A stretch of 64,000 nt of DNA from Aphodovivens sp036306585 (GCA_036306585.1 JAXJZF010000004.1:124001-188000), one strand, 5' to 3'; shown: positions 27,657 to 36,562, counted from the first letter of the stretch. Notes: generated by a model not told the origin, from the letters alone. Translations and numbers: made by a program.

Positions 27657-29534
27657 ATAATCAGCGACGACGACATCCAGAAGGTGCGCGAGGCGACCGA
27701 TATAGTGGCGCTCATCGGCGAGCGCTCGCCCGTGCGCCAGCGCGGCCGCGATTTCTGGTGCTGTTGCCCGCTGCATAACGAGAAGACCCCCTCGCTCAAG
27801 ATGGATCCTTCCACGCAGTTGTGGCACTGCTTCGGGTGCAACGCCGGCGGCGACGTATTCGGCTTCGTGATGCAAGCCGACGACCTGACGTTCCCCGAGG
27901 CGGTGCGTAAGCTGGCCGATCGGGCGCATATCGAGCTTTCCGAAGACTCGCGCTCGGGGGGCCTGCCGCGCAATCGGCGCGAGCGCCTGAAGGCTGTCTG
28001 CCGCGAAACCGCCGACTACTACCATCTGCAGCTCATGCGCGGTAAAAGCGCCCGGGCGCAGGCCGCGCGCGACTACTTGGCGAGCCGTGGGCTGGGCGGC
28101 AGGGTCCCCAACGATTGGCGACTCGGCTTCGCGCCGGGACGGGGTTCGCTGGTGCGGCATCTTTCCTCTAAGGGGTTTTCAGCCGACGAGATGGTCCAAG
28201 CAAACGTCGCCGTCGAGCGCAACGGCCGCCTGAACGACCGGTTCTACGACCGCGTGATGTTCCCCATCAACGACGTGCAGGGGGAATGCATCGCGTTCGG
28301 CGGGCGCGTCATCGAGAAGAAGGAGCCCAAGTACCTCAACTCACAGGAGACGTCCATCTTCCATAAATCGCAGACCCTCTACGGTCTCGACCACGCCAAG
28401 GCCGCCATGGCCGCTACGGGCTGCGCGGTGGTGGTGGAGGGCTACACCGACGTGATCCTGCTACACGAGGCGGGGTTGAAAAACGTGGTGGCCACGCTGG
28501 GGACGGCGCTCACGCAGCGGCATCTGCGCGTCCTCTCTCGCCATGCGCAGCATCGCATCGTCTACCTGTTTGACGGCGATGCGGCGGGGCAGCGCGCCGC
28601 CGATCGCGCCCTGCAGTTCATCGACGGCAGCATGACGCCCGAGGCGGGGCGTTCGAAGGTGGAGCTTGCCGCGGTCACGCTTCCCGACGATCTGGATCCG
28701 GCCGATTTCGTGTCGCAGCGTGGCGCTGACGCCCTGCGCGCGCTCATCGACGGCGCGCAGCCTTTGGTGCAGTACGGCATCGACCGCCGTATCGAGCGTC
28801 ACGACCTGTCGCGCCCCGAGGGGCGCTCAGCCGCCATGGCCGATGCGCTTTCGGTGCTCGCCCCCATCAAAGACTCGCTGCTGGCGAAGGACTATGCCGT
28901 TCAGATTGCCGGGCGCGTGCGTGCTCGCGAGCAGGACGTCCTCGATGCGCTGGCGAAGCTGGAGTCCCCGCGTCGTTTTTCCGACGATGGCGCCGAGCGG
29001 CATGGCGTGCAGAACGGTGCGCTGGGCACCGATGCGCCGTCCCCCGCTCCTGCGCCGCGCAAGCTCTCTGCGTCGGAATCCAGCCGCCTGCGCTTCGAAC
29101 GTGAGCTTCTCAGCCTGGTGGCGCACCATCCCCAGCTGGGGCTTTCGCATGCCGACGCGCTCGCTAGCACGCAATGGCACGACCCGGTCCATGAGGCGGT
29201 GGCCCAGGGCATATTGGACGTGCTCGCCGCGGACGGTCAGGCGCAGCCCGCGTGCATCGTCAGCGAGGTGTCGCGCAAGGTGCCCCAGGCGGCGCGCATC
29301 TTAACCTCGGGGCAGATGGGCGGCCAGGCATCCCCTGAGGACCTTGCCACGTTCCTTGCCGAGGAACTGGCGGTCGGCGACACCGAGGAGGCCATCGCCG
29401 GGCTGCGCGCCCGCTTGGCCGACCCGCGCGGGCTTTCCCCCGACGAGCTCGATTTCATCTTCCAAAGCGTCGCCGGCATGCAGAAGGACCTCACGCAGCG
29501 CAAGCTGGCGCATAAGCCGCTGGCGAAGCTGTAG
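27657..29534 (+). CDS. dnaG: DNA primase DnaG, probable ATA start
   Basis: A 625-residue primase. Order: zinc finger (CPLHNEKTPS then LWHCFGC, about residues 37-64), RNA polymerase core/TOPRIM with VVEGYTDVI and LFDGDAAGQRA, and a C-terminal helicase-binding domain. The protein should begin (I/M)ISDDDIQKVREATDIV, matching other DnaG N-termini. At that point the codon is ATA (27657), six bases after GGGGAGG. No ATG/GTG/TTG exists at this position; the nearest is ATG 27600, upstream of the putative -10. It could also start from that ATG with an unusual basic extension. Confidence 0.93.
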   Translation: MISDDDIQKVREATDIVALIGERSPVRQRGRDFWCCCPLHNEKTPSLKMDPSTQLWHCFGCNAGGDVFGFVMQADDLTFPEAVRKLADRAHIELSEDSRSGGLPRNRRERLKAVCRETADYYHLQLMRGKSARAQAARDYLASRGLGGRVPNDWRLGFAPGRGSLVRHLSSKGFSADEMVQANVAVERNGRLNDRFYDRVMFPINDVQGECIAFGGRVIEKKEPKYLNSQETSIFHKSQTLYGLDHAKAAMAATGCAVVVEGYTDVILLHEAGLKNVVATLGTALTQRHLRVLSRHAQHRIVYLFDGDAAGQRAADRALQFIDGSMTPEAGRSKVELAAVTLPDDLDPADFVSQRGADALRALIDGAQPLVQYGIDRRIERHDLSRPEGRSAAMADALSVLAPIKDSLLAKDYAVQIAGRVRAREQDVLDALAKLESPRRFSDDGAERHGVQNGALGTDAPSPAPAPRKLSASESSRLRFERELLSLVAHHPQLGLSHADALASTQWHDPVHEAVAQGILDVLAADGQAQPACIVSEVSRKVPQAARILTSGQMGGQASPEDLATFLAEELAVGDTEEAIAGLRARLADPRGLSPDELDFIFQSVAGMQKDLTQRKLAHKPLAKL

Positions 29535-29762
29535 CTCTGTCCGTCGGCGCGTACCGGCGCATTCGAACGAAGCGTTCGCGCCCGCCGTCGCGATTGAGGG
29601 CCGCAGCGATGTGCTGCTACCGGTCCGATTCGGCGCCCCACCTGGTGCTCTTGTGGATGTTTTCGCAGGATCCTGTACAAATGTCCCCGCAACGACCACA
29701 ATGCTACCTGGAAAATCGCAATCTATGCGCATCAAGGCGCCAAATCTAAGGACGTGTGCTTC

Positions 29763-30299
29763 GTGGTAACCATCGTGCAATCACCCAACCCCTTGCTCAA
29801 CACCGTGTGCGAGCCGTGCGATCTCGGCGACAAGAGCCTGCGCAAGCTGGCAAAGCAAATGGTGAAGACCATGTACAAAAACGACGGATGCGGTCTGGCC
29901 GCTCCGCAGCTGGGCGTGCTGAAGCGCCTGGTGGTCGTCGACTGCGAGGAGGAGCAGGGCGACCCCATCATTCTGGTAAACCCCGAGATCCTGGAAGTGA
30001 AGGGCGACCCGGTGACCGAGGAAGAGGGCTGCCTGTCCTGCCCCGGCGTGGCGGTGCCCATCGCGCGTCAGCCGTGGGCTAAGGTGAAGTACTTCGACCT
30101 GGACGGAGAGGAGTGGATCATCGAGGGTGATGGGCTTTTGGGCCGCTGCCTGCAGCACGAGATCGATCACCTCAACGGCATAACCATGTTCGAGCGCTGC
30201 GATCCCATCGCGCGTATCAAGGCGCTGCACGACTACGATCTTGCCCTCGCAGCAGGAGCCAAGCCCGGGCAGACCTCCATCGAGCCGAAGGTGCGCTAA
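29763..30299 (+). CDS. def: Peptide deformylase
   Basis: A 178-residue type-I peptide deformylase removing the formyl group from nascent proteins. The three motifs are GCGLAAPQLG, EGCLSCPG (metal Cys) and QHEIDHLNG (metal His pair and Glu). GTG 29763 lies 10 bases after AAGGAC, whereas GTG 29754 is too close. It is followed after three bases by fmt, the enzyme that adds the formyl group. About 230 bases before it have no gene. Confidence 0.93.
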   Translation: MVTIVQSPNPLLNTVCEPCDLGDKSLRKLAKQMVKTMYKNDGCGLAAPQLGVLKRLVVVDCEEEQGDPIILVNPEILEVKGDPVTEEEGCLSCPGVAVPIARQPWAKVKYFDLDGEEWIIEGDGLLGRCLQHEIDHLNGITMFERCDPIARIKALHDYDLALAAGAKPGQTSIEPKVR

Positions 30300-30302
30300 G
30301 CC

Positions 30303-31256
30303 ATGCGCGTGGTGTTCATGGGCACGCCCCAGCTGGCGGCCGACATCCTTACCGAGCTCGCGCAGCAGCACGAGGTGGCGTGCGTCTACACCCGCCCCGA
30401 TGCCGTGCGCGGACGCGGCTCGAAGCTGTCCCCCTCGCCGGTGAAGGCTGAGGCGGAGCGTCTGGGAATCGAGGTCCGCACCCCCCGCACGCTGCGGGAT
30501 GGGCAGGAGCAGGAGCATCTGTCGCAGCTTGCCCCCGACGCCATCTGCGTCGCGGCGTATGGCTGCATCCTTCCCGAAGAGGTGCTGGCCATCCCCGCAT
30601 ATGGATGCTTGAACGTCCATGCCTCTCTTCTTCCGCGTTGGCGCGGCGCCGCCCCCATCGAGAGGGCGATCCTTGCCGGCGACGAGGAGACCGGCGTGTG
30701 CATCATGCGCATGGAGGAGGGCCTCGACACCGGTGCCTACTGCGTGCGTCGCTCCACCGAGGTCGAAGGCAAGAACGCCGAGGAGCTCACCGACGAGCTC
30801 GCCAACCTGGGCGCCCGAGCGCTGCTCACCGCGCTTTCGCTGGTCGAGCAGGGCGGGGCCGATTGGGTCGAGCAGGACGATACGCAGGCGGTGTACGCCG
30901 AGAAGCTCGCCCATGACGAGCTGTACCTCGATCCCGCCGAAACTGCGGTGCAGTGCATCCGCAAGGTCCTGGCTTCCAGCGAGGGCCATCCCAGCCGTGC
31001 CTGCATCGCCGGCAGGAACGTCACGGTCGAATCGGTCGTGCCCCTCGACGAGGCGGCAACCGACCTGGCGCAGGGCATGGAGCCCGGTGAGGTGCGCTTC
31101 ATCGCGAAGCGCTTCTTTCTGGGTGCTGCCGACGGGGCCTTCGAGCTGCAGAGCCTCAGGCCTGACGGTAAGAAGACGATGGGCGCGCGCTCGTTCGCCG
31201 CAGGCATCCAGGGCATCAAGGCCGGGGGCTTCACTTGGGAGCCGCTCGATGCCTAG
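30303..31256 (+). CDS. fmt: Methionyl-tRNA formyltransferase
   Basis: A 317-residue Fmt, formylating initiator Met-tRNA. The N-terminal domain has VFMGTPQLAA and the catalytic NVHASLLPRWRGAAPI (Asn, His) followed by GVCIMRMEEGLDTG with the catalytic Asp. The C-terminal tRNA-binding barrel ends with GIQGIKAGGFTWEPLDA. ATG 30303 lies three bases after def; its 3' end overlaps rsmB by eight bases. Confidence 0.94.
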   Translation: MRVVFMGTPQLAADILTELAQQHEVACVYTRPDAVRGRGSKLSPSPVKAEAERLGIEVRTPRTLRDGQEQEHLSQLAPDAICVAAYGCILPEEVLAIPAYGCLNVHASLLPRWRGAAPIERAILAGDEETGVCIMRMEEGLDTGAYCVRRSTEVEGKNAEELTDELANLGARALLTALSLVEQGGADWVEQDDTQAVYAEKLAHDELYLDPAETAVQCIRKVLASSEGHPSRACIAGRNVTVESVVPLDEAATDLAQGMEPGEVRFIAKRFFLGAADGAFELQSLRPDGKKTMGARSFAAGIQGIKAGGFTWEPLDA

Positions 31257-32670
31257 GGGTTCCAATCGCCCGGCGGGGCGCCGTCGCACTCAGGGCAGCT
31301 CCTGCAAGAACGCCGCCAGCGCCGCGCGCCTTGCCGCGTTGAGCGCCTGCCGCATCGTGAGGGAACGCGATGCGTACGCCCAGGAAGTCATCCAGTCCAC
31401 CATCGACCGTTCCGGCCTGTCGCAGGAAGATCGCGCATTCGCAACGCTGCTTGTGCTCGGCGTGGTGTCAACGGTGGGCACTCTCGATGAGCTCATCGAT
31501 CGCTCGCTGCGCTCTCCCTCCGACATCAAGCCCGATGTGCGCGATGCCCTGCGTATCTCCGCCTACGAGCTTGCCTTCCTTCACAAGGAAGCCTACGCCG
31601 CCATCGATCAAGGCGTCGAGCTGGTGCGCGCCGTTGCGCCCCGCGCGGCCGGGGTGGGCAACGCCGCATTGCGGCATATGCAGCGCCTGCTGCCGTCGTT
31701 CCCCTTCGGCGACCCGGAAACGGACCTTGCCGCCTATGCGCGCCTGCAAGGCTTCCCCCTATGGCTTGCAGAGCTGCTGAAGCGCGATCTGGGCGATGCA
31801 CAGGCGCGCGAGTTCATGCGCATCTCCAACGAGCCGGCGCCCCTGTTCGTCGCGGACAACCCGTTGATCGCCCGTCCGGGCGAGGTGGTTTCCGAACTCG
31901 AGCGAGCCAAGGCTGCGTGCCGACCGGTCGAGGAGGCGGGCATCCGCATCCCCGGCTGCTGGGCGGTCACGCCTTCACGCGTGCTCGCCGACGGGCGCAT
32001 CCGGCACCTCATCGGCACCGGAAAGATGCTGGTTTCGGACGCGTCGTCGCAATGCGTGGCGAACCTTGTTCTTCCCGAACGTCAGCCGCGCACGTTCCTG
32101 GAAGTGGGGGCGGGCAGGGGCACCAAGACGATCCTGCTCGAGGCGGCTTCGATGCGTCGGTGGGGTAGCGCCCTTCCTGCGCATGCGGCGCTCGACAACC
32201 ATGCGTTCAAGATTCGACTGCTGCTCGATAGGGTGCGCTCTTATGGATACGATCAGGTGGAGGGCGTTGTCGCGGATGCCTCCCATTTGGATGGAGAGCT
32301 CGGCGGCAGGCGCTTCGATGCCGTGTTCATCGATGCCCCATGCTCGGGCTTGGGGACGTTGCGCCGGCATCCGGAGATCCGTTGGAGGCTTACTTCTGCG
32401 CATGTCTCGGAGCTTGCCGAAACGCAATTGCGGCTGCTGCGCTCCGCTGCTCGTTGCGTCGAGCCGGGCGGCACGCTCGCGTACGCTACCTGCACCGTAA
32501 CGCATGAGGAGAACATCGAGGTCGCCAAGCGCTTTCTGCAGAGCCCGGAAGGAGCTGCGTTCTCGCTTGCCCCCATCGGGGGGGCGTCTTGCTTCTCGCC
32601 CTTGCTGTCATCGGGCGGACCCGACGCCCACTTCGCGGTGCTTTTCGAAAACGAGAAGGCAGCCCAGTAG
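31249..32670 (+). CDS. rsmB: 16S rRNA m5C967 methyltransferase RsmB
   Basis: A 473-residue RsmB/Sun protein. A basic N-terminal tail and NusB-like helical domain (about 20-150) come first. The Rossmann methyltransferase follows, with EVGAGRGTKT (SAM), the DAPCSGLGTLRRHPEIRW motif IV cysteine and YATCTVTHEEN with the catalytic motif VI cysteine. It overlaps the end of fmt. The def-fmt-rsmB order is widespread. Confidence 0.92.
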   Translation: MPRGSNRPAGRRRTQGSSCKNAASAARLAALSACRIVRERDAYAQEVIQSTIDRSGLSQEDRAFATLLVLGVVSTVGTLDELIDRSLRSPSDIKPDVRDALRISAYELAFLHKEAYAAIDQGVELVRAVAPRAAGVGNAALRHMQRLLPSFPFGDPETDLAAYARLQGFPLWLAELLKRDLGDAQAREFMRISNEPAPLFVADNPLIARPGEVVSELERAKAACRPVEEAGIRIPGCWAVTPSRVLADGRIRHLIGTGKMLVSDASSQCVANLVLPERQPRTFLEVGAGRGTKTILLEAASMRRWGSALPAHAALDNHAFKIRLLLDRVRSYGYDQVEGVVADASHLDGELGGRRFDAVFIDAPCSGLGTLRRHPEIRWRLTSAHVSELAETQLRLLRSAARCVEPGGTLAYATCTVTHEENIEVAKRFLQSPEGAAFSLAPIGGASCFSPLLSSGGPDAHFAVLFENEKAAQ

Positions 32671-32681
32671 GCTGCCTTCTC
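32653..32681. terminator. Terminator over the rsmB stop
   Basis: A 12-bp perfect stem GAGAAGGCAGCC / GGCTGCCTTCTC with a 5-base loop. It covers the rsmB stop codon. The tail (GATAGCGG) is not T-rich, though TTGTTTTC follows 14 bases later. Confidence 0.65.
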
Positions 32682-32729
32682 GATAGCGGTTCGATTGTTT
32701 TCGGCGGTTGGCGGATATCTCGGCTTCCG

Positions 32730-33554
32730 CTAAGCCGCAGTGACCCTCACTCCCACGTATATGGCGGTGTCGGGTAAGCCGGCGATGTCGTACACCGAGT
32801 CGAGCGAGATGGCGGAGACGCGCCAATTGTAGGTTGTTCCGTTGGCGTCGAAGGTGCCGGAGCGGAACGTGTTGCCGGCCTCGTCTACGTCAAGTTGGGT
32901 TGCCGAGGCGGCATCGAAGCCTTGCGCGGTGATGGCGTTCTCCACGGCCGAGTCGACGTTGCCCGAGTCGAAATCGGCATAGCGGATGGCCAAGTTGTAG
33001 CCGCTTGCCGCATCGAACTGCAGGCGCCACATGCCGTTGAGCAGCAATGCGGCGTCGGCGGCGTCCAGGTTGGCTATTCCCTGCGCATAGTACATGGAGC
33101 CCTCTTCGATGCTCACATCCGAGGGCATCTTTACCATATCCAGTTTCCCGGCGGCGATGTCTTCTTCGCTCGACACCGTGTAGACGTTGAGTCCCAGCGC
33201 ATCCACCGCGGCTTTGATGGTCGCGGCGTCGGATCCGGCGAGCGACGACACCATGGGCATGTCGAGCGTCACGTCGCGCGCAAGGTTCTCCTCGACGCTT
33301 GCGGCGGAGCGCTGCGCCGCATGAAGGGTCGATCCCAGCAGGTTGGCGGCGAGGATGACGCCTATCACCGCCGCAATCGCCGCGACGATCAAAGGCAGCC
33401 ACATGCTGCTGCGGGGGATGGTGAGAGGGCGGTTCAATGCGTTTCCGTCGAGGTACCGGATGCCGTCTTTCTCTTGTGTGAAACGGGTGCCATCATCGGT
33501 ATGGGAAAAGCTCTTGAGAAGAGCGTCCAAAAAGCCTTTAGAAGACAAGTCCAT
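32730..33554 (-). CDS. Single-helix membrane protein, function unknown
   Basis: A 274-residue protein. About 50 cytoplasmic residues precede one transmembrane helix (about 51-73: WLPLIVAAIAAVIGVILAA), followed by an outside domain of some 200 residues with no motif I know. The C-terminal half has strand-rich text with Asp/Asn turns. ATG 33554 follows CAGGAG. It is divergent from the manganese riboswitch and TerC gene; any functional link is only positional. Confidence 0.75.
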   Translation of the reverse strand: MDLSSKGFLDALLKSFSHTDDGTRFTQEKDGIRYLDGNALNRPLTIPRSSMWLPLIVAAIAAVIGVILAANLLGSTLHAAQRSAASVEENLARDVTLDMPMVSSLAGSDAATIKAAVDALGLNVYTVSSEEDIAAGKLDMVKMPSDVSIEEGSMYYAQGIANLDAADAALLLNGMWRLQFDAASGYNLAIRYADFDSGNVDSAVENAITAQGFDAASATQLDVDEAGNTFRSGTFDANGTTYNWRVSAISLDSVYDIAGLPDTAIYVGVRVTAA

Positions 33555-33586
33555 GCAAACTCCTGACAGGTTTGTGTACATTGCCG

Positions 33587-33592
33587 ATTATA
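33587..33592 (-). promoter_or_regulatory. Extended -10 of the divergent membrane-protein gene
   Basis: TATAAT on the minus strand preceded by TGC, 33 bases before ATG 33554. No good -35, as expected for an extended -10. Confidence 0.5.
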
Positions 33593-33595
33593 GCA

Positions 33596-33624
33596 TTGCC
33601 GGTCTTTGCCGCCCGTGATAGGAT
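33596..33624 (+). promoter_or_regulatory. Promoter of the riboswitch-terC unit
   Basis: TTGCCG (33596-33601), 17-bp spacer, TAGGAT (33619-33624). Transcription would start near 33631, exactly at the 5' strand of the riboswitch P1 stem. Confidence 0.55.
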
Positions 33625-33631
33625 GCAACTG

Positions 33632-33769
33632 CTCATGGGGGAGTAGTTGGCATATTCCCATATGGGGCACGTCAACATCCTGGCGCAGAAAAGCAGTGCC
33701 TGGCGTGTCTGAAATAACCAGACCCATGGCGCGGCCGCAATTGAGGCGGGCTGCGCCATGGGTCTTTTT
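33632..33769 (+). ncRNA. yybP-ykoY manganese riboswitch upstream of TerC-type exporter
   Basis: The aptamer shows the family core GGGGAGTAG (33637-33645) and CGTCAACA (33670-33677) in the right order, closed by P1: CATGGG (33634-33639) with CCCATG (33723-33728). The 3' strand of P1 is also inside the left arm of a 13-bp perfect terminator (33720-33732 with 33753-33765) followed by TTTTTATTTT. Mn-stabilised P1 would therefore block the terminator and turn the gene on. Class and ligand are established knowledge; the pairing is read here. Confidence 0.9.
33720..33769 (+). terminator. Expression-platform terminator of riboswitch 1
   Basis: Arms AGACCCATGGCGC and GCGCCATGGGTCT pair over 13 bp with a 20-base loop, then TTTTTATTTT. 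Its left arm overlaps the aptamer P1 strand. Confidence 0.92.
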
Positions 33770-33828
33770 ATTTTCGGAAAGGCACGCGACCAATGTGTTC
33801 GAGCAAGACGAGAAGCTAAGGAGCGAAT

Positions 33829-34956
33829 GTGTTCGACCTATCCATCTTCACCACGCCGGAAGCGTGGATCAGCCTTGTCACCCTCATCTTCCTAGAGATC
33901 GTGCTGGGCATCGACAACCTGGTATTCATTTCCATCACCACCAACCGCCTGCCAGAGGAAAAACAGCACATCGGCCGAAAGCTCGGCTTGGCCGGCGCCT
34001 TGGTCATGCGCATCCTGTTCCTCTCCTTCGCATCGTATTTGGTCCATATGACCAACCCTCTGTTCACGATCGACCTCGGCTCATATGTCCATGGATTTTC
34101 GGTGCGCGATATGGTGCTCCTGCTGGGTGGCGCCTACCTTGTCTACAAGGGTATCTCCGAACTCATCGACATGCTGCGCCTCACCGAGGTGAAGGCCAAC
34201 CATTCCGAAGAGCATAAGGCGCTGCATATGATCGGTTTGCCCCAGGCTGTCGGCACCATCATGGTAATGGACGTGGTGTTCTCCATCGACTCGGTCATCA
34301 CCGCAGTGGGCATGGCCGACCACCTTATCATTATGATCATCGCCGTCATGCTCGCCGTGTTCATGATGATGATCTTCATCGATCCCATCTCGAACTTCAT
34401 CAACGGGCATCCCGAGATGAAGATGCTCGCCCTCACGTTCATCGTCGCCATTGGCGCGTTGCTCGTCATCGACGCTTGTGGCTTCCATACCGGCATCGAG
34501 ATGCTGCATATGCCGCTCGAGAAGATCATGGTGTACTTCGCCATGGTGTTCTGCATCGTGCTCGAGCTTATCCAGATGCGCTACAACTACGCGTTGAAGG
34601 CGTGGATGGCCCAACGTTGGCAGGAGGACAGCGACGCGCAGATCGACCGCGTGCGCGAGGAAATGCAGGGACGCTTAGACGCTGCTAAGGACGCGGCCGA
34701 GAAGAACCCCGCTAAAGCGGAGGAGGTTCAGGCAAACGCCCACATGCATCCGGTCATCATCGGGCAGAACGTCTATGTGATGATGCCGCTTTCCGGTGAG
34801 GATGCAGCGTCGTATCGACAGATGATCGAGGAGAACCCGCATGCGCGCGGCAGCATGGGCGAGCCGTTGGAGATCCCCGCCGAGATCATCGAGCCGGTGG
34901 ACGAGGATCCCGCCTACGAGGAACCCGAGGGACAAGGGCCGGTGCAAAAACGGTAG
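33829..34956 (+). CDS. TerC/Alx-family manganese exporter
   Basis: A 375-residue TerC-family membrane protein with seven to nine helices. EIVLGIDNLVFISI and VVFSIDSVITAVGM hold the paired acidic metal-binding Asp residues of the family, which exports manganese. The last 100 residues are a soluble tail with a coiled helix (DAQIDRVREEMQGRLDAAKDAAEK in part) and acidic end. GTG 33829 follows TAAGGAGCG. The upstream Mn riboswitch supports the ion. The tail is longer than in the E. coli homologue. Confidence 0.9.
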   Translation: MFDLSIFTTPEAWISLVTLIFLEIVLGIDNLVFISITTNRLPEEKQHIGRKLGLAGALVMRILFLSFASYLVHMTNPLFTIDLGSYVHGFSVRDMVLLLGGAYLVYKGISELIDMLRLTEVKANHSEEHKALHMIGLPQAVGTIMVMDVVFSIDSVITAVGMADHLIIMIIAVMLAVFMMMIFIDPISNFINGHPEMKMLALTFIVAIGALLVIDACGFHTGIEMLHMPLEKIMVYFAMVFCIVLELIQMRYNYALKAWMAQRWQEDSDAQIDRVREEMQGRLDAAKDAAEKNPAKAEEVQANAHMHPVIIGQNVYVMMPLSGEDAASYRQMIEENPHARGSMGEPLEIPAEIIEPVDEDPAYEEPEGQGPVQKR

Positions 34957-34986
34957 CAACCGATAGCAGGAGCGGCGCCGTGCGTG

Positions 34987-35031
34987 CCGCGCGGGTTCCC
35001 GTAACGCCGAAAGCGGAGGGAACCCGCGCGG
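34987..35031 (+). terminator. Terminator after the TerC-type gene
   Basis: A 14-bp perfect stem CCGCGCGGGTTCCC / GGGAACCCGCGCGG with a 17-base loop, followed by CGTCTTCTTC. Confidence 0.8.
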
Positions 35032-35071
35032 CGGAGCGTCTTCTTCTAAATAATCTTGGCGTACGGATACC

Positions 35072-35230
35072 AAACTCCAGTTGTGGACAAGGTGTTTTAT
35101 GATTTTGCTTGCCTGGATGCTTGAAGAGTTTACCGTGGGGGTGGGTGCATCGTAAAACCCCAGGTCAAGAAATTAGGCTGAAAGGCATGCTGTCATTTGG
35201 CGTCGTCTCGTCCGTCCATAACTGGAGTTT
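35072..35230. repeat. Inverted-repeat-bounded non-coding element
   Basis: AAACTCCAGTTGTGGAC (35072-35088) and its inverse GTCCATAACTGGAGTTT (35214-35230) match over 17 bases with one mismatch and bound a 125-base AT-richer centre. The composition differs from neighbours. It may be a small dispersed element, but no second copy is seen in the window. Confidence 0.45.
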
Positions 35231-35455
35231 CGTTACGTTTTGGCACTGAAAATTGGATCTGAGAGCCATTGCCGTCCATATCGACCTGAAGTGAGTTCTG
35301 CTTGGAGAGACGATCCGGTGCAGGGCGTGCAGTGGAGGCGGCGCTGGAAAGCTTTCTGTCATGCGCGGCTTGCAAGGCGACGATGGTAGGCGGGATTCGG
35401 GCGTAGAGCTTCGAGATGGTGATGTCGGAAATTGGATGACAGCGTCGGAAACAAA
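35231..35455. other. Gene-free stretch between the repeat and tRNA-Val
   Basis: No supported gene. A minus-strand frame of 60 codons lacks a ribosome site. The word CCGTCCATA recurs (35212, 35272), the only other sign of repetition. Confidence 0.4.
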
Positions 35456-35481
35456 CAGGCCAGAGCTAATGCTCTGGCCTG
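35456..35481 (-). terminator. Terminator after tRNA-Val
   Basis: An 11-bp perfect stem CAGGCCAGAGC / GCTCTGGCCTG with a TAAT loop. Reading the minus strand it is followed by TTTGTTTCC. Confidence 0.88.
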
Positions 35482-35489
35482 GTCTTTAG

Positions 35490-35564
35490 TGGTGGTCGCT
35501 ACAGGATTTGAACCTGTGACCCCCGCCGTGTGAAGGCGATGCTCTCCCGCTGAGCCAAGCGACC
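35490..35564 (-). tRNA. tRNA-Val (anticodon CAC)
   Basis: On the minus strand the acceptor GGTCGCT pairs with AGCGACC, followed by A and an encoded CCA. The D-stem is GCTC/GAGC, the anticodon stem TCGCC/GGCGG (one wobble) holds loop TTCACAC, and GTTCAAATC forms the T-loop. Anticodon CAC reads the valine codon GTG. The gene stands alone with its own terminator. Confidence 0.97.
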
Positions 35565-35626
35565 GAATGCGTTCCGTTCCGAACGCGCCTAAGTATTGTA
35601 ACGATCAATACGCGAGTGCGCAAGTG

Positions 35627-36562
35627 CTAATTTTCAGATTGTGATAATTCCTCGGGTTGGACGAATTGTTCGAAGCCCTCCTCAGAAACGTAATACCGTG
35701 TCGCGCTGGGCAGGATCCGTGCGATGAATGGGGTGGTGCACTCGACGGTCTCGCCGTCGAATTGCACCTCCATGGGTGGATCGGCCGATACGGAAACCTC
35801 TTTCGCGTAGTAGATCTCCAGCGAGTCGGTGCGATCGGGGTGCGCCCCGTCGCGATCGAGCACCATGCCGATGAGGGCGGGGATCAAGTCGAACGCGCTC
35901 TTGCCCTTCAGGACGACCACGCCCAGCCAGCCGTCGCGCGGCAGGTTTTCGTGCGTGACGGACAGGTCGAACTGGAGTTTGGCGAAGTTCACCAGCAGGA
36001 TGCCCAAGCCCTCGGTATCGCGTTCTTCGCCATCGAGCACGAGGTGGAACTTCGATTTCTGGGGTGTAGCGTTGGCAAGCGCCGCAGAGAAGTAGGCCAT
36101 GGGGCCCCATACGCGCTTGTGGGGTTTCGCATCGCGCATGATTGCTGCGTCGTAGCCGGCGCCCGCCATGATCACGAAGCCGATCTTGCGGTCGCCTACT
36201 TCCATCTCACCCAGGTCGAAGTCGAGCGTGAGCCCTTTGCGCACCATCTTCGCCAAGGCATGAGGCTCGTTGGGGGATTGCAAGTTCAATGCCAGGAGGT
36301 TGGCGGTCCCGGCAGGGAAGGGGAGGATGGGGATGCCCGTCCCTGCAAGCTCGTAGCTCACCGCCGCGACGGTGCCGTCGCCCCCGCTGGCGATGACGGC
36401 GTCGAACGATGTGGCGTCGTAAAGCATGGTGGCCACCTCGGTGGTCCCGTCTGTGGCGCGCATGCATACCTCGTCGCCGTCATGGGTGAAGGAACGGATG
36501 AAATCGTAGACGGCCCCTTCGCCATAGCCCGAGTTGAGGTTGTTTATGACGAGCAGTTTCAC
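35627..36562 (-). CDS. Diacylglycerol/lipid kinase family protein
   Basis: A 311-residue DagK/YegS-type kinase phosphorylating a lipid such as diacylglycerol. The catalytic-site signature SGGDGTVAAVSYEL and the later LPFPAGTANLLA are the family marks; AGAGYDAAIM follows. GTG 36562 is chosen because AAGGGGG lies before it; ATG 36586 has no ribosome site. Divergent from rnd. Exact lipid unknown. Confidence 0.88.
   Translation of the reverse strand: MKLLVINNLNSGYGEGAVYDFIRSFTHDGDEVCMRATDGTTEVATMLYDATSFDAVIASGGDGTVAAVSYELAGTGIPILPFPAGTANLLALNLQSPNEPHALAKMVRKGLTLDFDLGEMEVGDRKIGFVIMAGAGYDAAIMRDAKPHKRVWGPMAYFSAALANATPQKSKFHLVLDGEERDTEGLGILLVNFAKLQFDLSVTHENLPRDGWLGVVVLKGKSAFDLIPALIGMVLDRDGAHPDRTDSLEIYYAKEVSVSADPPMEVQFDGETVECTTPFIARILPSATRYYVSEEGFEQFVQPEELSQSEN

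Noticed and set aside
34675..35073. Minus-strand frame opposite the terC tail
   Set aside because: It is antisense to a well-supported gene and its terminator and has no recognisable domain.
35193..35375. Small protein on the minus strand in the repeat region
   Set aside because: No ribosome site, and the frame crosses the inverted repeat arm; more likely non-coding.
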